From the NCBI RefSeq assembly GCF_014174395.1, contig NZ_JABEQD010000002.1:372001-436000 (forward strand): DNA of 64,000 nt. Reading direction: 5' to 3'. The translations under genes and the position numbers were made by a program. This DNA is from Gluconacetobacter aggeris (lineage in GTDB: Bacteria > Pseudomonadota > Alphaproteobacteria > Acetobacterales > Acetobacteraceae). Below, in pieces: positions 30,458 through 42,783 of this stretch (position 1 is the first letter of the stretch; the number at the start of each line of letters is the position of its first letter). Below the pieces are notes generated by a model. That model worked only from the letters and a program-made list of their open reading frames with translations. It searched no databases and had not been told where the DNA came from.

Positions 30458-30532
30458 ATCCATGGCACGAAGAACCCGATCCATCAACCGCCCTGCTTCG
30501 ACAGGCGCAATGAAAGCCCCGAACAGGCCCGC

Positions 30533-30799
30533 TCAGTAATGATAGCGGCACTGGGCGATCTCCAGCGCCTGCCCCTCACCCCGGCCGGAAACACGATAGA
30601 CAAGCCGATCCTGCTGGGTCAGACGACGCGACCACCACCCCGATAACTCACCCTTCAACGGCTCGGGCTTCCCGGTCCCCTGAAAGGGCAGGCGCCGACA
30701 TTCCCCGATAAGGGCATTGAGCCGGGCAAAGACCTTCGGATCGGTCTCATGCCAATAGAGATACTGTTCCCATGAAAGATCCGAGAAAATGAGTTTCAC
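30533..30799 (-). CDS. yoeB: YoeB-type mRNA interferase toxin
   Basis: 88-residue RelE-superfamily toxin that cleaves mRNA on the ribosome. The family start LIFSDLSWEQYLYWHETDPK, the basic loop GKPEPLKGELSGWWSRRL and DRLVYRV are clear. The catalytic C-terminus ends in RYHY, the His-Tyr pair of YoeB. The start overlaps the yefM stop by 4 bases, as usual for the pair. Confidence 0.95.
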   Translation of the reverse strand: MKLIFSDLSWEQYLYWHETDPKVFARLNALIGECRRLPFQGTGKPEPLKGELSGWWSRRLTQQDRLVYRVSGRGEGQALEIAQCRYHY

Positions 30800-31050
30800 G
30801 GGTCGATCAGCGCCCGCTCCCCGCCATGCCCGGCCTCAAGCTGGGCAATCGACGCCCGCAGGCTCTGCGCATTGGCCGGTGACGCCAGCAGGTGCATCGT
30901 TTCCTGGATGGCATTCCATTCTTCCAGCGAGACCATGACCACCGGCTTGCCGTTCTTGCGGGTGACAATCACCTCGTCATGATTGTCCGTCACCTGCTCC
31001 ATGACGTCCTTCAGCCGGGACCGGGCTTCCGAGTAGGTCAGAACCTGCAT
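30796..31050 (-). CDS. yefM: YefM/Phd-type antitoxin
   Basis: 84-residue antitoxin with a Phd/YefM DNA-binding N-terminus (VLTYSEARSRLKDVMEQVTD and VIVTRKNGKPVVMVSLEEWN) and a toxin-binding acidic C-terminus. GGAG lies about 9 bases before ATG 31050. It probably represses its own promoter: the 69-base upstream gap holds a TTGTAA/TACATT pair, spaced 15 and therefore weak, overlapping a gtac-n8-gtac repeat. Confidence 0.94.
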   Translation of the reverse strand: MQVLTYSEARSRLKDVMEQVTDNHDEVIVTRKNGKPVVMVSLEEWNAIQETMHLLASPANAQSLRASIAQLEAGHGGERALIDP

Positions 31051-31119
31051 GATCCGATCTCCTTCGACTCATGAATGTACGCCTGTCGGTACTTTTACAA
31101 GCGTCCCATCGCCGGCAGC

Positions 31120-32931
<1,812 letters not shown>

Positions 32932-32985
32932 GCAGCCCTTTACCAAGCCATGGGTGACAAAGAAAGCAACGCCCAGCGCCCGGGA

Positions 32986-34239
32986 TCAGGCAGGGCCGGC
33001 CACCAGCCGCTCCAGATGGGCCAGGCACTCCCGCCGCCCGGCGCGGCATCCGCCCGCCAGCCACCATGCGCGAACCTGCTCCAGCACCTGCCCCATACGG
33101 GGGCCGGGCGCCATGCCGGCCTGCATCAGGTCCCGCCCCGCAAGCGGAAAGACCGGCCGCGCGCGGGCCAGCAGGTCGGCACGCAACGCATCCCATGCGG
33201 GCGAACGCGTCCCCAGCCGCTCCGCCTGGACCCGCCAGCTCCGCCCGACCAGCGCCTGGGCGGGCTCTTCGGCCAGCAGGCGGCGACGTCCATCCTCATC
33301 CATCGCCGGGTCGGGCAGGTTCCCCGACCGGATCGCCGCCAGCGCCGCCGTCTCGGCCCGCGACAGGCGCAGGCGGCCGGCCAGTACGTCCGGCGCCGCC
33401 CGCGCCAGCACCGCCAGCCGCAGCACCGCATCATCCGGCGCACCGGTCCCGATCAGCCGTCCCAGCGCCGGCAGGTCGCACCCTTCCGGCAGCAGGCAGG
33501 CCAGCACGCCGCATGTATCCATCAGTTCCAGGGTCGCCACCACACCGGGGCCGACCAGGATGCGCCGCAGCTCCGACCACACCCGCTCGGCCGAGAGCCG
33601 GGACAGATGGTCGCGCAGCGCCGCAATCGCGCCCATCGCCTCCGCATCCGGCACACCCCGCCCATAGCGGGCATGGAAACGAAAAAAGCGCAGCACCCGC
33701 AATGCATCCTCGCGAATGCGCGCCGACGCGTCCCCGACAAAACGCACCCGTCCGGCCGCCAGATCCATCCGGCCGCCGAAATTATCATGCACCACGCCGT
33801 AACGGTCGCAGGACATCGCGTTGATCGTGAAATCCCGCCGGGCCGCGTCTTCCCTCCAGTCGCCGGTCCAGGCCACGACCGCGTGCCGCCCGTCCGTCCG
33901 TTCGTCCCGGCGCAGGGTCGTGATCTCGTACGGCCGGCCGGCGATCACGGCCGTCACCGTGCCATGGGCCAGTCCGGTGGCCACGACCTTGATCCCGGCC
34001 GCGGTCAGGATGGCCTGCACGCGCTCGGGCGGTTCCGGCGTGGCCATGTCGATATCGGCCACCGTCCGGCCGGCCAGCAGGTCGCGCACAACCCCGCCGA
34101 CCAGCCGCGCCTCCGGCAGCAGCCCCCACAGCCGCCCCAGCCCATGGCGTATGTCCGGCGGCAGCGCCGCCAGCCGGTCCGCCAGTTCGCCGGCCGGCTC
34201 CTCGCCGCGTGTCAGCTCCCCTCTCCGCCCGGCAGGCAC
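32986..34239 (-). CDS. CCA-adding/poly(A) polymerase family nucleotidyltransferase
   Basis: Template-independent nucleotidyltransferase that most likely completes or repairs the tRNA 3' CCA end. The active site is LVGGVVRDLLAGRTVADIDM (GG plus DxD) near the N-terminus. The ATP/CTP discrimination and neck regions include RDFTINAMSCDRYG and FRFHARYGRG. The start is uncertain: GTG 34239 gives 417 residues and overlaps the end of the DUF1285 gene by 28 bases. CTG 34218 would be the next candidate. The frame is open much further upstream, but only inside the DUF1285 gene. Confidence 0.86.
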   Translation of the reverse strand: MPAGRRGELTRGEEPAGELADRLAALPPDIRHGLGRLWGLLPEARLVGGVVRDLLAGRTVADIDMATPEPPERVQAILTAAGIKVVATGLAHGTVTAVIAGRPYEITTLRRDERTDGRHAVVAWTGDWREDAARRDFTINAMSCDRYGVVHDNFGGRMDLAAGRVRFVGDASARIREDALRVLRFFRFHARYGRGVPDAEAMGAIAALRDHLSRLSAERVWSELRRILVGPGVVATLELMDTCGVLACLLPEGCDLPALGRLIGTGAPDDAVLRLAVLARAAPDVLAGRLRLSRAETAALAAIRSGNLPDPAMDEDGRRRLLAEEPAQALVGRSWRVQAERLGTRSPAWDALRADLLARARPVFPLAGRDLMQAGMAPGPRMGQVLEQVRAWWLAGGCRAGRRECLAHLERLVAGPA

Positions 34240-34844
34240 GAGAGGGGAAAGAAGACATTCTGGCTCCACACGCCCAGGCACGGCGCGCCGCGACAGGTGC
34301 CGGGAACCGCGAGGGCCGCCAGTTCGTAATAGACCGAACGGGCAATCCGGGCCTGGATCGGATAGGCTCCGGCGCCATCGCGTACATGCAGGTAGGGAAC
34401 CGGGCCGCTGCCGCATTCCTCGCAGGGAACATCCCATTCGGCCAGGATCGGATGGTCCGGCCCGGCACAGACCACCAGGTCGACATTGGTGCGAAAGGAC
34501 AGGACCTGATCACGCCCGCAACCGCTCCAATGCAGCTCCATCGCCACGAACGGCACGTCCTCGACCTCGATCGTGCCGCGCTCGGTCGGCGTCTGCAGCC
34601 AGTACGCCCCCTCGGCATCACGGGTCAGCACCGACGCGAACAGGCAGACCATCGGCTTGCGACGGATCGGCGTGCCGCGATAAAGCCACGTCCCGTCGCG
34701 CTGTATCCGGAACGGCAACGCCCCGCATGACGACGGCGCGGACGCGACGGCGCGTCGCGCGGAACATCCGACACTCTCGAAAGACGCCACGGCGTGCCTG
34801 TTCAGATCGTCAGCCAAATGCATAACCCACGCCTGTTGAATCAT
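34212..34844 (-). CDS. DUF1285 family protein
   Basis: 210 residues. Recognised by IQRDGTWLYRGTPIRRKPMV, LFASVLTRDAEGAYWLQTPT and RIARSVYYELAAL, features of the DUF1285 family, which is common in alphaproteobacteria and has no firmly assigned function. The family fold suggests small-ligand binding. It precedes the CCA-type gene and overlaps it, as often seen. ATG 34844 follows a GGGGG-rich site. Confidence 0.88.
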   Translation of the reverse strand: MIQQAWVMHLADDLNRHAVASFESVGCSARRAVASAPSSCGALPFRIQRDGTWLYRGTPIRRKPMVCLFASVLTRDAEGAYWLQTPTERGTIEVEDVPFVAMELHWSGCGRDQVLSFRTNVDLVVCAGPDHPILAEWDVPCEECGSGPVPYLHVRDGAGAYPIQARIARSVYYELAALAVPGTCRGAPCLGVWSQNVFFPLSCLPGGEGS

Positions 34845-34908
34845 CCGACCCCCGATATAGGGATCATCCCCGACTTGATGAAACCCCCAGACCTGTCAGA
34901 TTGAACGC

Positions 34909-35958
<1,050 letters not shown>

Positions 35959-35966
35959 CCGTCGCG

Positions 35967-36977
35967 ATGACGCGGCCCCCCTCCCTGCCCGGCCGCGCGG
36001 CCGCCTTTATCATGCGCCACGCCCTGGGCCGCGCGCCGGCACGGCACGTCCCGGCAACGGACACGCCAGACGCCGGCATGCGCGCGGCCGCCGTCCCGCT
36101 GGCGGCGGCGGAAAACCTGGCCGCGCGCATGCCCGCGCTGATCCTGTCGGCCCAGCGCATCGCCGCGACCGTGGCGGCCGGCCACCATGGGCGCCGCCAG
36201 GCCGGCCCGGGCGAGGATTTCTGGCAGTTCCGCCCCGCCCAGCCCGGCGAGCCGGTCACGCGCATCGACTGGCGCCAGTCGGCCCGCGGCAGCCGCGCCT
36301 ATGTCCGGGAAACCGAGGCCGAAGCCGCCCAGACCGTCTGCCTGTGGTGCGACCCCAGCGCCTCGATGCGCTGGCGCTCCGCCCCGGCGCTCCCGCTGAA
36401 ATCCGACTGCGCCATCCTGCTGACCCTGGCGCTGGGCGCGCTGCTGCTGCGCCAGGGCGAACGCGTGCGCCTGCTGACGCCGGGCGAACCGGTCGACATC
36501 CCCCCCGGCGGCCGGGCGGCGCTGGACCGGCTGGCGGTCGCCCTGATGCGGACCATGGCGCATGACCCGGAGGATACCAACCTGCCGCATCCGCAGCAGG
36601 TGCCCCGCCACGCGCGGGTGGTGCTGGTGGGCGACGGGCTGTGCGGGCTGCCGGCCATGGCGGCGCTGCTGCGCGGCCTGACGGCGCGTCCGGCCCGGGC
36701 CCTGCTCCTGCTGGTCAACGACCCGGCCGAAGCCGACTTGCCTTACGCGGGACATGTCCGCTTTTCCGGCCTGGAAGGCGAGGACACGCTGACCCTTTCC
36801 GGCGTCGAACAGGTGCGCGGCGCCTATCGCGACGCCTATGCCCGCCATCAGGCGGCCCTGGCCGATCTGTGCCGCACCAACGGCCATCTGCTGATCCGCC
36901 ACGCGACCGGCCAGCGGCCGGAAGAAGCCCTGCTGGCCCTGCACGCCGCCCTGTCGGGGCGGGGAGAGCGCCCATGA
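35967..36977 (+). CDS. DUF58 domain protein
   Basis: 336 residues. The DUF58 core is visible as GEDFWQFRPAQPGEPVTRID and DWRQSARGSRAYVRETEAEA. The acidic VWA-like strand is LWCDPSASMRW, with a MIDAS-like DPSAS. It is soluble, with no clear membrane helix, unlike many DUF58 proteins. It is the second gene of the MoxR operon; the stop overlaps the next start (ATGA). Confidence 0.92.
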   Translation: MTRPPSLPGRAAAFIMRHALGRAPARHVPATDTPDAGMRAAAVPLAAAENLAARMPALILSAQRIAATVAAGHHGRRQAGPGEDFWQFRPAQPGEPVTRIDWRQSARGSRAYVRETEAEAAQTVCLWCDPSASMRWRSAPALPLKSDCAILLTLALGALLLRQGERVRLLTPGEPVDIPPGGRAALDRLAVALMRTMAHDPEDTNLPHPQQVPRHARVVLVGDGLCGLPAMAALLRGLTARPARALLLLVNDPAEADLPYAGHVRFSGLEGEDTLTLSGVEQVRGAYRDAYARHQAALADLCRTNGHLLIRHATGQRPEEALLALHAALSGRGERP

Positions 36978-39757
36978 TCTTCCAGCTTCCCTGGCTGCTG
37001 GCGGCGCTGGCCATCCTGCCGGTGCTGTGGCTGCTGCTGCGCACCCTGCCGCCGCCGCCCCAGCGCCGCGCCTTCCCCGCCATCATGCTGCTGCGCGGCC
37101 TGCGGACCCGGGTCACGCAGGCCGCCACCGCCCCGCTCTGGCTGCTGCTGCTGCGCTGCGCGGCCCTTGCGGCGCTGATCGTCGGTCTGGCCGGCCCGGT
37201 CCTCCGCCAGGACCGCGCCGGCCAGCCCGCGCCCGGCGGCCCGGATACCAACCTGCTCGTGGTCTTCGACAATGGCTGGGCCGCCGTGCCGGACTGGCCC
37301 CGGCGCCTGGCGGCCATCGACGCCCTGCTGGATCGCACAACCCACCCCGTCCGCCTGCTGACGACCGCACCGGGACCGGCCGGCGAGGCCCCGTCCATCG
37401 GCGCGCCGACGCCACCGTCCCTGCTGCGCGGCATGCTGGATTCCTCCCGCCCCATGCCCTGGCCGACCGACCGCGCCGCCGCGGTACAGGCCCTGCGCGA
37501 CCTGGCCGCCAGCGGGTGGCACGGGCGGGTGGCCTATGTCTCCGACGGGCTGGCCGCTGCCGAAGACCCCGCCTTCGCCGCCGCATTGGCCACACTCGGC
37601 CCCGTCGAAACCCTGATCGACCGCGATGCGACGATCGCGGTCCTGACGCCCGCCCCCGTAGCCGGCGACCAGCACCTGCACGTCGCCGTCAGCACCCTGC
37701 CCTCGCCCCATCCGCGCCAGTTGACGGTGCGGGCCGAAGCCACCGATGGCGGTGTCCTGTCGCTGGTACCGGTACCCGTCGCGGCCGGCGCCCGGCAGGG
37801 CACGGCCGAGGTGGCGCTGCCCGCCGAACTGCGCAACCGGATCGGCCGGCTGGTCCTGCGCGACATGCAGGGCCCGGCCGGCGTGCGCCTGCTGGACGAG
37901 GGCGACCGGCGCCGCCCGGTCGGGCTGATCGGCGTCGCCGGCACCGATACGCCCCTGATGGGCACGCTGTTCTACCTCCGCCGCGCCCTGTCCCCGACCG
38001 CCGAACTGCGCGAGGGCCCGGCCGCCACGCTGCTGGCCCGTCCGCTCTCGATCCTGATCGCACCCGACGGCGCGCTGGACAGTCCCGAAACCCGCCGTGC
38101 CGTCACCGAATGGGTGCGCAAGGGCGGGATGCTGATCCGCTTCGCCGGCCCCCTCCTGAACGGCAGCCCGGACCACGGCCCCACCGCCCCCGACAGCATC
38201 GCGGATGCGGGTGTCCCCTCATCCCCCCTGCCCGACGCCCTGCTGCCCGTGCCGCTGATGGCGGGCGAACGCCAGCTCGGCGGCGCGATGTCCTGGGGCA
38301 AGCCGGAACATCTGGCCCCATTCCCCGACGATTCCCCCTTCCACGGCCTGACCGTTCCCACCGATGTCACGGTCTCGCGCCAGGTCCTGGCCCGCCCGGC
38401 GGCCGATCTGGCCACCCATAGCTGGGCCCGCCTGACCGACGGCACGCCCCTGGTCACCCATGCCGCGCTCGGCACGGGTGAAATCGTGCTCTTCCACGTC
38501 ACCAGCACGGCCGAATGGTCGAACCTGCCGCTCTCCGGCCTGTTCGTCGACATGCTGCGCCGGCTGGCCGAACGTTCGGTCGGCGTCGACGCCCCGGCCG
38601 ACCACAGCCTGCTCGCCCCCTACATGACATTGGATGCCGACGCGGTCCTCAGCCCGCCCCCACCCGCCGCGCGGGCCCTCCCGGCCGACGCATTCGGGGC
38701 CACGCCCCCCTCTCCCGCCCATCCGCCCGGCCTGTACGGCCCGCGCGCCAGCCGCCGCGCCCTGAACCTGGGCGACGCGATCGGCCCGCTCGCCGCCCAG
38801 GCCACGATCGGCCACGAAGTCACGCTGGGTGGCCAGCCCCGCGACCGCGCGCTGGGCCCCTGGCTGGTCGCCGCCGCCCTGCTGCTGCTGGCGCTGGACG
38901 CGGTGCTGACCCTGCTGCTGCGGGCCGGCCGCCTCCCGGCCGGACGGGCTGCCCTGACGGGCGCCCTGCTGCTGGCCACCCTGTCCTCCCCCGCCCGCGC
39001 CCAATCGGCGCCCGATGGCGTGCCCGGCGCGGCCCTTGAAACCAGGCTGGGCTATATCCTGACCGGCCATGCCGATCTCGACGCCGTGTCGCGCGAGGGG
39101 CTGCAGGGCCTGTCGGACTACACCAACGCCCGAACCTCCGCCGTGCTGGGCCATCCGGACGGCGTGGTGCCGGGCCGCGACGATCTGTCCTATTATCCGA
39201 TGCTCTACTGGCCGGTCGCAGCCGATGCGATGATCGACCCGGCGCGCACGGCGGCGCTGAACGCCTATATGCGCCATGGCGGCATCCTGCTGATCGACAG
39301 CCAGGGCGTCGATCCCACGGCTCCCGGCACCGACGCCCCGCAGGGCGCCGGCTTCGCCGCCCAGGCCCCCGGCACGGCGGCCGCGCTGCGCCGCATGACC
39401 AGGGGGCTGGACGTGCCCCCCCTCACCCGGCTGACCGACCGGCACGTGCTGGCCCACACCTTCTACCTGCTGCACAGTTTCCCCGGCCGCTATGACGGGC
39501 TGCCCGTCTGGGTGGCGCGCGAGGGCGACAGCGCCAATGACGGCGTCAGCCCGGTCATCATCGGCTCCAGCGACTGGGCCCATGCCTGGGCCGTCGACGA
39601 GCAGGGCAACACGCCTTACGCCACGGTACCGGACGGAGCCACCCAACGCGTCACCGCCTACCGGTTCGGCGTCAATGCCGTGCTCTATGCCCTGACGGGC
39701 AATTACAAGGCGGATCAGGTCCATGTGCCCGCCCTGCTGCGGCGGCTGGGGGAATGA
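36974..39757 (+). CDS. BatA-like membrane protein with C-terminal DUF4159
   Basis: 927 residues. The N-terminus (FQLPWLLAALAILPVLWLLL) and helix 2 (APLWLLLLRCAALAALIVGL) form the BatA/aerotolerance N-terminal pattern. A long extracytoplasmic region follows, with a glutamine-amidotransferase-like stretch (VRKGGMLIRFAGPLL). A further helix lies near residue 640 (WLVAAALLLLALDAVLTLLL). DUF4159 occupies about residues 690-925 (TRLGYILTGHADLDAVSREG). It is the third gene of the MoxR operon, overlapping both neighbours by 4 bases. The function is unknown; it probably acts with the MoxR ATPase at the envelope. Confidence 0.9.
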   Translation: MIFQLPWLLAALAILPVLWLLLRTLPPPPQRRAFPAIMLLRGLRTRVTQAATAPLWLLLLRCAALAALIVGLAGPVLRQDRAGQPAPGGPDTNLLVVFDNGWAAVPDWPRRLAAIDALLDRTTHPVRLLTTAPGPAGEAPSIGAPTPPSLLRGMLDSSRPMPWPTDRAAAVQALRDLAASGWHGRVAYVSDGLAAAEDPAFAAALATLGPVETLIDRDATIAVLTPAPVAGDQHLHVAVSTLPSPHPRQLTVRAEATDGGVLSLVPVPVAAGARQGTAEVALPAELRNRIGRLVLRDMQGPAGVRLLDEGDRRRPVGLIGVAGTDTPLMGTLFYLRRALSPTAELREGPAATLLARPLSILIAPDGALDSPETRRAVTEWVRKGGMLIRFAGPLLNGSPDHGPTAPDSIADAGVPSSPLPDALLPVPLMAGERQLGGAMSWGKPEHLAPFPDDSPFHGLTVPTDVTVSRQVLARPAADLATHSWARLTDGTPLVTHAALGTGEIVLFHVTSTAEWSNLPLSGLFVDMLRRLAERSVGVDAPADHSLLAPYMTLDADAVLSPPPPAARALPADAFGATPPSPAHPPGLYGPRASRRALNLGDAIGPLAAQATIGHEVTLGGQPRDRALGPWLVAAALLLLALDAVLTLLLRAGRLPAGRAALTGALLLATLSSPARAQSAPDGVPGAALETRLGYILTGHADLDAVSREGLQGLSDYTNARTSAVLGHPDGVVPGRDDLSYYPMLYWPVAADAMIDPARTAALNAYMRHGGILLIDSQGVDPTAPGTDAPQGAGFAAQAPGTAAALRRMTRGLDVPPLTRLTDRHVLAHTFYLLHSFPGRYDGLPVWVAREGDSANDGVSPVIIGSSDWAHAWAVDEQGNTPYATVPDGATQRVTAYRFGVNAVLYALTGNYKADQVHVPALLRRLGE

Positions 39758-41895
39758 CCATGCCCGACCTGACCACCCTGCGGCACATGACGTCCTTCTC
39801 GCCGCTGCTGCCCTCCTGGCTGCTCTACGCGCTGGCGCTCCTGGCCACGCTCCTCCTGCTGGCCGGCCTGCTGCGCCGGGCGCGCGGCACGCTGTGGCGC
39901 GCGGCGGCGGCGGCCATCGTCCTGCTGTGGCTGGCCGGCCCGGAACGCATCAGCGAAACCGGGCAAGCCCTGCCCGAAACCGCCATCCTGGTGGTCGACC
40001 AGTCCTCCTCCATGGGCGTGGGACAGCGCGCCGCCATCGCCCGCCAGGCGGCCGAACGCCTCCAGGCCGAGGTCGCGCATGTGCCGGGGCTGACCCTGCG
40101 CACCGTGACCGTGCGCGACGGCCACGGCCAGGGCACCCGCCTGTTCGCGGCCCTGGACCAGGCGGCGGCCGACATTCCGCCGGCCCGGCTGGCCGGCGCC
40201 ATCCTGCTGACCGACGGACAGGTCCACGACACCCCGGCACAGGTGCCCGAACGGCTGCACCCCGCCGATTCCGGCGGCCGGCACACAATTCTTCCGCTGC
40301 ATGTACTGCTGGCGGCAAAGGGCGAGGAAACGGACCGCCGGCTGCGCATCCTCCAGGCGCCCCCCTACGCCATCGTCGGCCAGACCGCGACGCTGCGGGT
40401 GCAGGTGGACGATCTGGGCCCCCACCCCGATACCGGTGCCGAGGTCGAGCTGACGCTGGATCGCGGCGGCGAACCCCCGCTGCACCGGAGCGTCCGCGTC
40501 GGCCAGCCGCAGGACATCACCCTGCCCGTCACCCATCCCGGCCCGATGCTGGTCGGCCTGTCGGTCTCGGCCCTCGCGGGTGAAGTCTCGACCGCCAACA
40601 ATCAGGACGTGGTGCGGATCAACGGGGTGCGCGACCGGCTGCGCGTGCTGCTGGTCTCGGGCACCCCCAACCAGGGCGAGCGGGTCTGGCGCCGCCTGCT
40701 GAAGGCCGACCCGTCGGTCGACCTGGTGCATTTCACCATCCTGCGCCCGCCCGACAAGGATGACGGCACGCCGCTGTCCGACCTCGCGCTGATCGCCTTC
40801 CCGGTGCGCGAACTGTTCCAGGAGAAGATCAGCCAGTTCGACCTGATCATCCTGGACGGGTTCGAGAACCGCGCCATCCTGCCCCGCGCCTATCTGGAGA
40901 ACATCGCCCGGTATGTGCGCGACGGCGGCGGCCTGCTGCTGATCGGCGGCCCCGAATTCCTGGGCCCGGGATCTTTGCAGGATACGCCGCTGGGCGACAT
41001 CCTGCCGGCCCATGTCCCGGCCGAGGGCGGGCTGACGGAACAGCGCTTCCGCCCCGCCCTCACGGCTGCCGGCCACCGCCACCCCGTCACGGCGGGCCTG
41101 CCGGGCGGCGGCAGCGCGCCGGACGGGCACGATGCCGAATGGGGACCATGGTACCGGGTCCTGCGGACCGATTCCGTCCACGGACAGGTCCTGATGGACG
41201 GCCCGAACCACACCCCGCTGCTGGTGCTGGACCGGGTGGATCGGGGCCGCGTCGCCTTCCTCCTGTCCGACCAGATCTGGCTCTGGTCGCATGGCGAGGG
41301 CGGCGGCGGCCCGCAATCCGAACTGCTGCGGCACGTCTCGCACTGGCTGATGAAGGAGCCGGAGCTGGAGGAGGAACAGCTCACGGCCACCATCACCGAC
41401 GGCCGGATCGTCGTGACCCGCCGTACCGCCGCCCCCGTCGCCCCGCGTGCGGTCACCATCACCGCGCCCGACGGCACCACGCACCAGGTGCCGCTGCATG
41501 CCACCGGCATCGGCCTGTCCCAGGCCGATGCGCCGGCGACCCGGCAGGGCATCTGGATGGCCGATGACGGGACGCACCGCGCCTTCGCCGCCCCCGCCCA
41601 GGACGATCCGGAGGAATGGTCGGACCTGCGGGCCACGGCGACGGTCACGGCTCCGCTCGCCGGCCAGACGGGCGGCGGCGTGTTCTGGCTTGGGGACGAT
41701 CCGGACCATCTCCAATTGCCCGCGCTGCATCCCCCGGCGTCGGGCCGCGTGGCGGGCTCGGACTGGATCGGCTTTCCCCGGCGCGACGCCCGGCTGATCA
41801 CCGGCCGAACCGCAAGCCCGCTCCTGCCGGCCTGGCTGGTGCTGGCGCTGGCCGCCTCCCTCCTGCTGACGGGCTGGTGGCGCGAGGGCCGCTGA
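39754..41895 (+). CDS. Membrane protein with VWA-like and GATase-like domains
   Basis: 713 residues, fourth gene of the MoxR operon (ATGA overlap). Two N-terminal helices (SWLLYALALLATLLLLAGLL and a second near residue 50) and one C-terminal helix (AWLVLALAASLLLTGWW) anchor a large periplasmic part. The segment AILVVDQSSSMGVGQRAAI has the DxSxS MIDAS signature of VWA domains. RDGGGLLLIGGPEFLGPGSL resembles the class I GATase-like fold seen in such operons. No enzymatic role can be assigned. Confidence 0.88.
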   Translation: MTMPDLTTLRHMTSFSPLLPSWLLYALALLATLLLLAGLLRRARGTLWRAAAAAIVLLWLAGPERISETGQALPETAILVVDQSSSMGVGQRAAIARQAAERLQAEVAHVPGLTLRTVTVRDGHGQGTRLFAALDQAAADIPPARLAGAILLTDGQVHDTPAQVPERLHPADSGGRHTILPLHVLLAAKGEETDRRLRILQAPPYAIVGQTATLRVQVDDLGPHPDTGAEVELTLDRGGEPPLHRSVRVGQPQDITLPVTHPGPMLVGLSVSALAGEVSTANNQDVVRINGVRDRLRVLLVSGTPNQGERVWRRLLKADPSVDLVHFTILRPPDKDDGTPLSDLALIAFPVRELFQEKISQFDLIILDGFENRAILPRAYLENIARYVRDGGGLLLIGGPEFLGPGSLQDTPLGDILPAHVPAEGGLTEQRFRPALTAAGHRHPVTAGLPGGGSAPDGHDAEWGPWYRVLRTDSVHGQVLMDGPNHTPLLVLDRVDRGRVAFLLSDQIWLWSHGEGGGGPQSELLRHVSHWLMKEPELEEEQLTATITDGRIVVTRRTAAPVAPRAVTITAPDGTTHQVPLHATGIGLSQADAPATRQGIWMADDGTHRAFAAPAQDDPEEWSDLRATATVTAPLAGQTGGGVFWLGDDPDHLQLPALHPPASGRVAGSDWIGFPRRDARLITGRTASPLLPAWLVLALAASLLLTGWWREGR

Positions 41896-41900
41896 ACCGC

Positions 41901-41925
41901 GTTGCCACCGCAGCCCGATGGCAAC
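41901..41925 (+). terminator. Short hairpin after the MoxR operon
   Basis: A 7-bp stem (gttgcca / tggcaac) with an 11-base loop begins 6 bases after the operon's last stop. It is weak, with no T run. The rest of the 170-base gap before the ankyrin gene shows no clear promoter. Confidence 0.35.
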
Positions 41926-42065
41926 AAGACTCGCGATCCTGCGATTTCCATCGCATCGCGGCCTGATCTGGATTATGGAAGGGGGCCGGGTACGCGTCCG
42001 GCAAGCCGGTCCATATCGGGCGGTCCGCATCCGCCCCGAACAGGTCGCGCCTGTCATCGAGACGA

Positions 42066-42698
42066 ATGTTACTGAGACGAATAATGATTGTCAGAACAGG
42101 TATCCGCCTTCTCTTCCTCACGCTGCTGACCGGCAGCGCGGTCATCATGGCCCCGACGCATTTCGCCTATGCCCAATCGGACGACGATGAGGCCGAAGCC
42201 GACGCCGCCGACGCGGCGAAGCAGGCCGAGGCACGGCGCGCCGCACGCGCGGCCGCCCCGCCGGCCGCCCTCCCCGGCGCCGAGGCGAACGAGGAAGTCA
42301 GCGGCCATGCCAATGGCGACCTGAACCCGACCGCCGCCCTGTTCGACGCCATCAATCGCGGCAGCCTCGGCGCGGCCAAGGAAGCCCTGAATCGTGGCGC
42401 CGACATGGAAGGCCATAATGTCCTGGGCCAGACGCCGCTGGACATGGCGATCGACCTGAACCGCAACGACATCACCTTCCTGCTGCTGTCGCTCCGCACG
42501 CTGGACGACGAGCACGTCATCGCGGCCTCGTCCACCCATTCCGGCATCACCATGCGGAATGGCAGCGGCCACCTGACCATCGACGGCACCAGCCACGGGT
42601 CCCGATCGGGCGTGATGGTGGCGAACAGCCGCACCGCCCCCCGCGACAACGGCACCCCCCGCCCCGAAATCGGCTTCCTGGGCTTCGGCGGCGGCTGA
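42066..42698 (+). CDS. Secreted ankyrin-repeat protein
   Basis: 210 residues. A signal peptide (RTGIRLLFLTLLTGSAVIMA) with cleavage after FAYAQ is followed by an acidic and Ala-rich linker. About two ankyrin repeats come next (LFDAINRGSLGAAKEALNRG, GADMEGHNVLGQTPLDMAID). The C-terminal part is Ser/Gly-rich and unrecognised. It is probably periplasmic. ATG 42066 and ATG 42084 are both possible; each is preceded by gagacgaat, apparently a small local duplication. Function unknown. Confidence 0.85.
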   Translation: MLLRRIMIVRTGIRLLFLTLLTGSAVIMAPTHFAYAQSDDDEAEADAADAAKQAEARRAARAAAPPAALPGAEANEEVSGHANGDLNPTAALFDAINRGSLGAAKEALNRGADMEGHNVLGQTPLDMAIDLNRNDITFLLLSLRTLDDEHVIAASSTHSGITMRNGSGHLTIDGTSHGSRSGVMVANSRTAPRDNGTPRPEIGFLGFGGG

Positions 42699-42718
42699 CA
42701 CGCCGTTTCAGGGTCGTC

Positions 42719-42752
42719 TTACCCCTTGGGGTCAATTGATCCCAAGGGGTAA
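42719..42752. terminator. Bidirectional terminator-like palindrome
   Basis: Arms ttaccccttggg (42719-42730) and cccaaggggtaa (42741-42752) are exact complements around a 10-base centre that is itself nearly palindromic. It sits between the convergent ankyrin and ccrM genes. Confidence 0.7.
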
Positions 42753-42783
42753 CCAAACCCGGAGCCCATGGCCAGCCAGGCGT

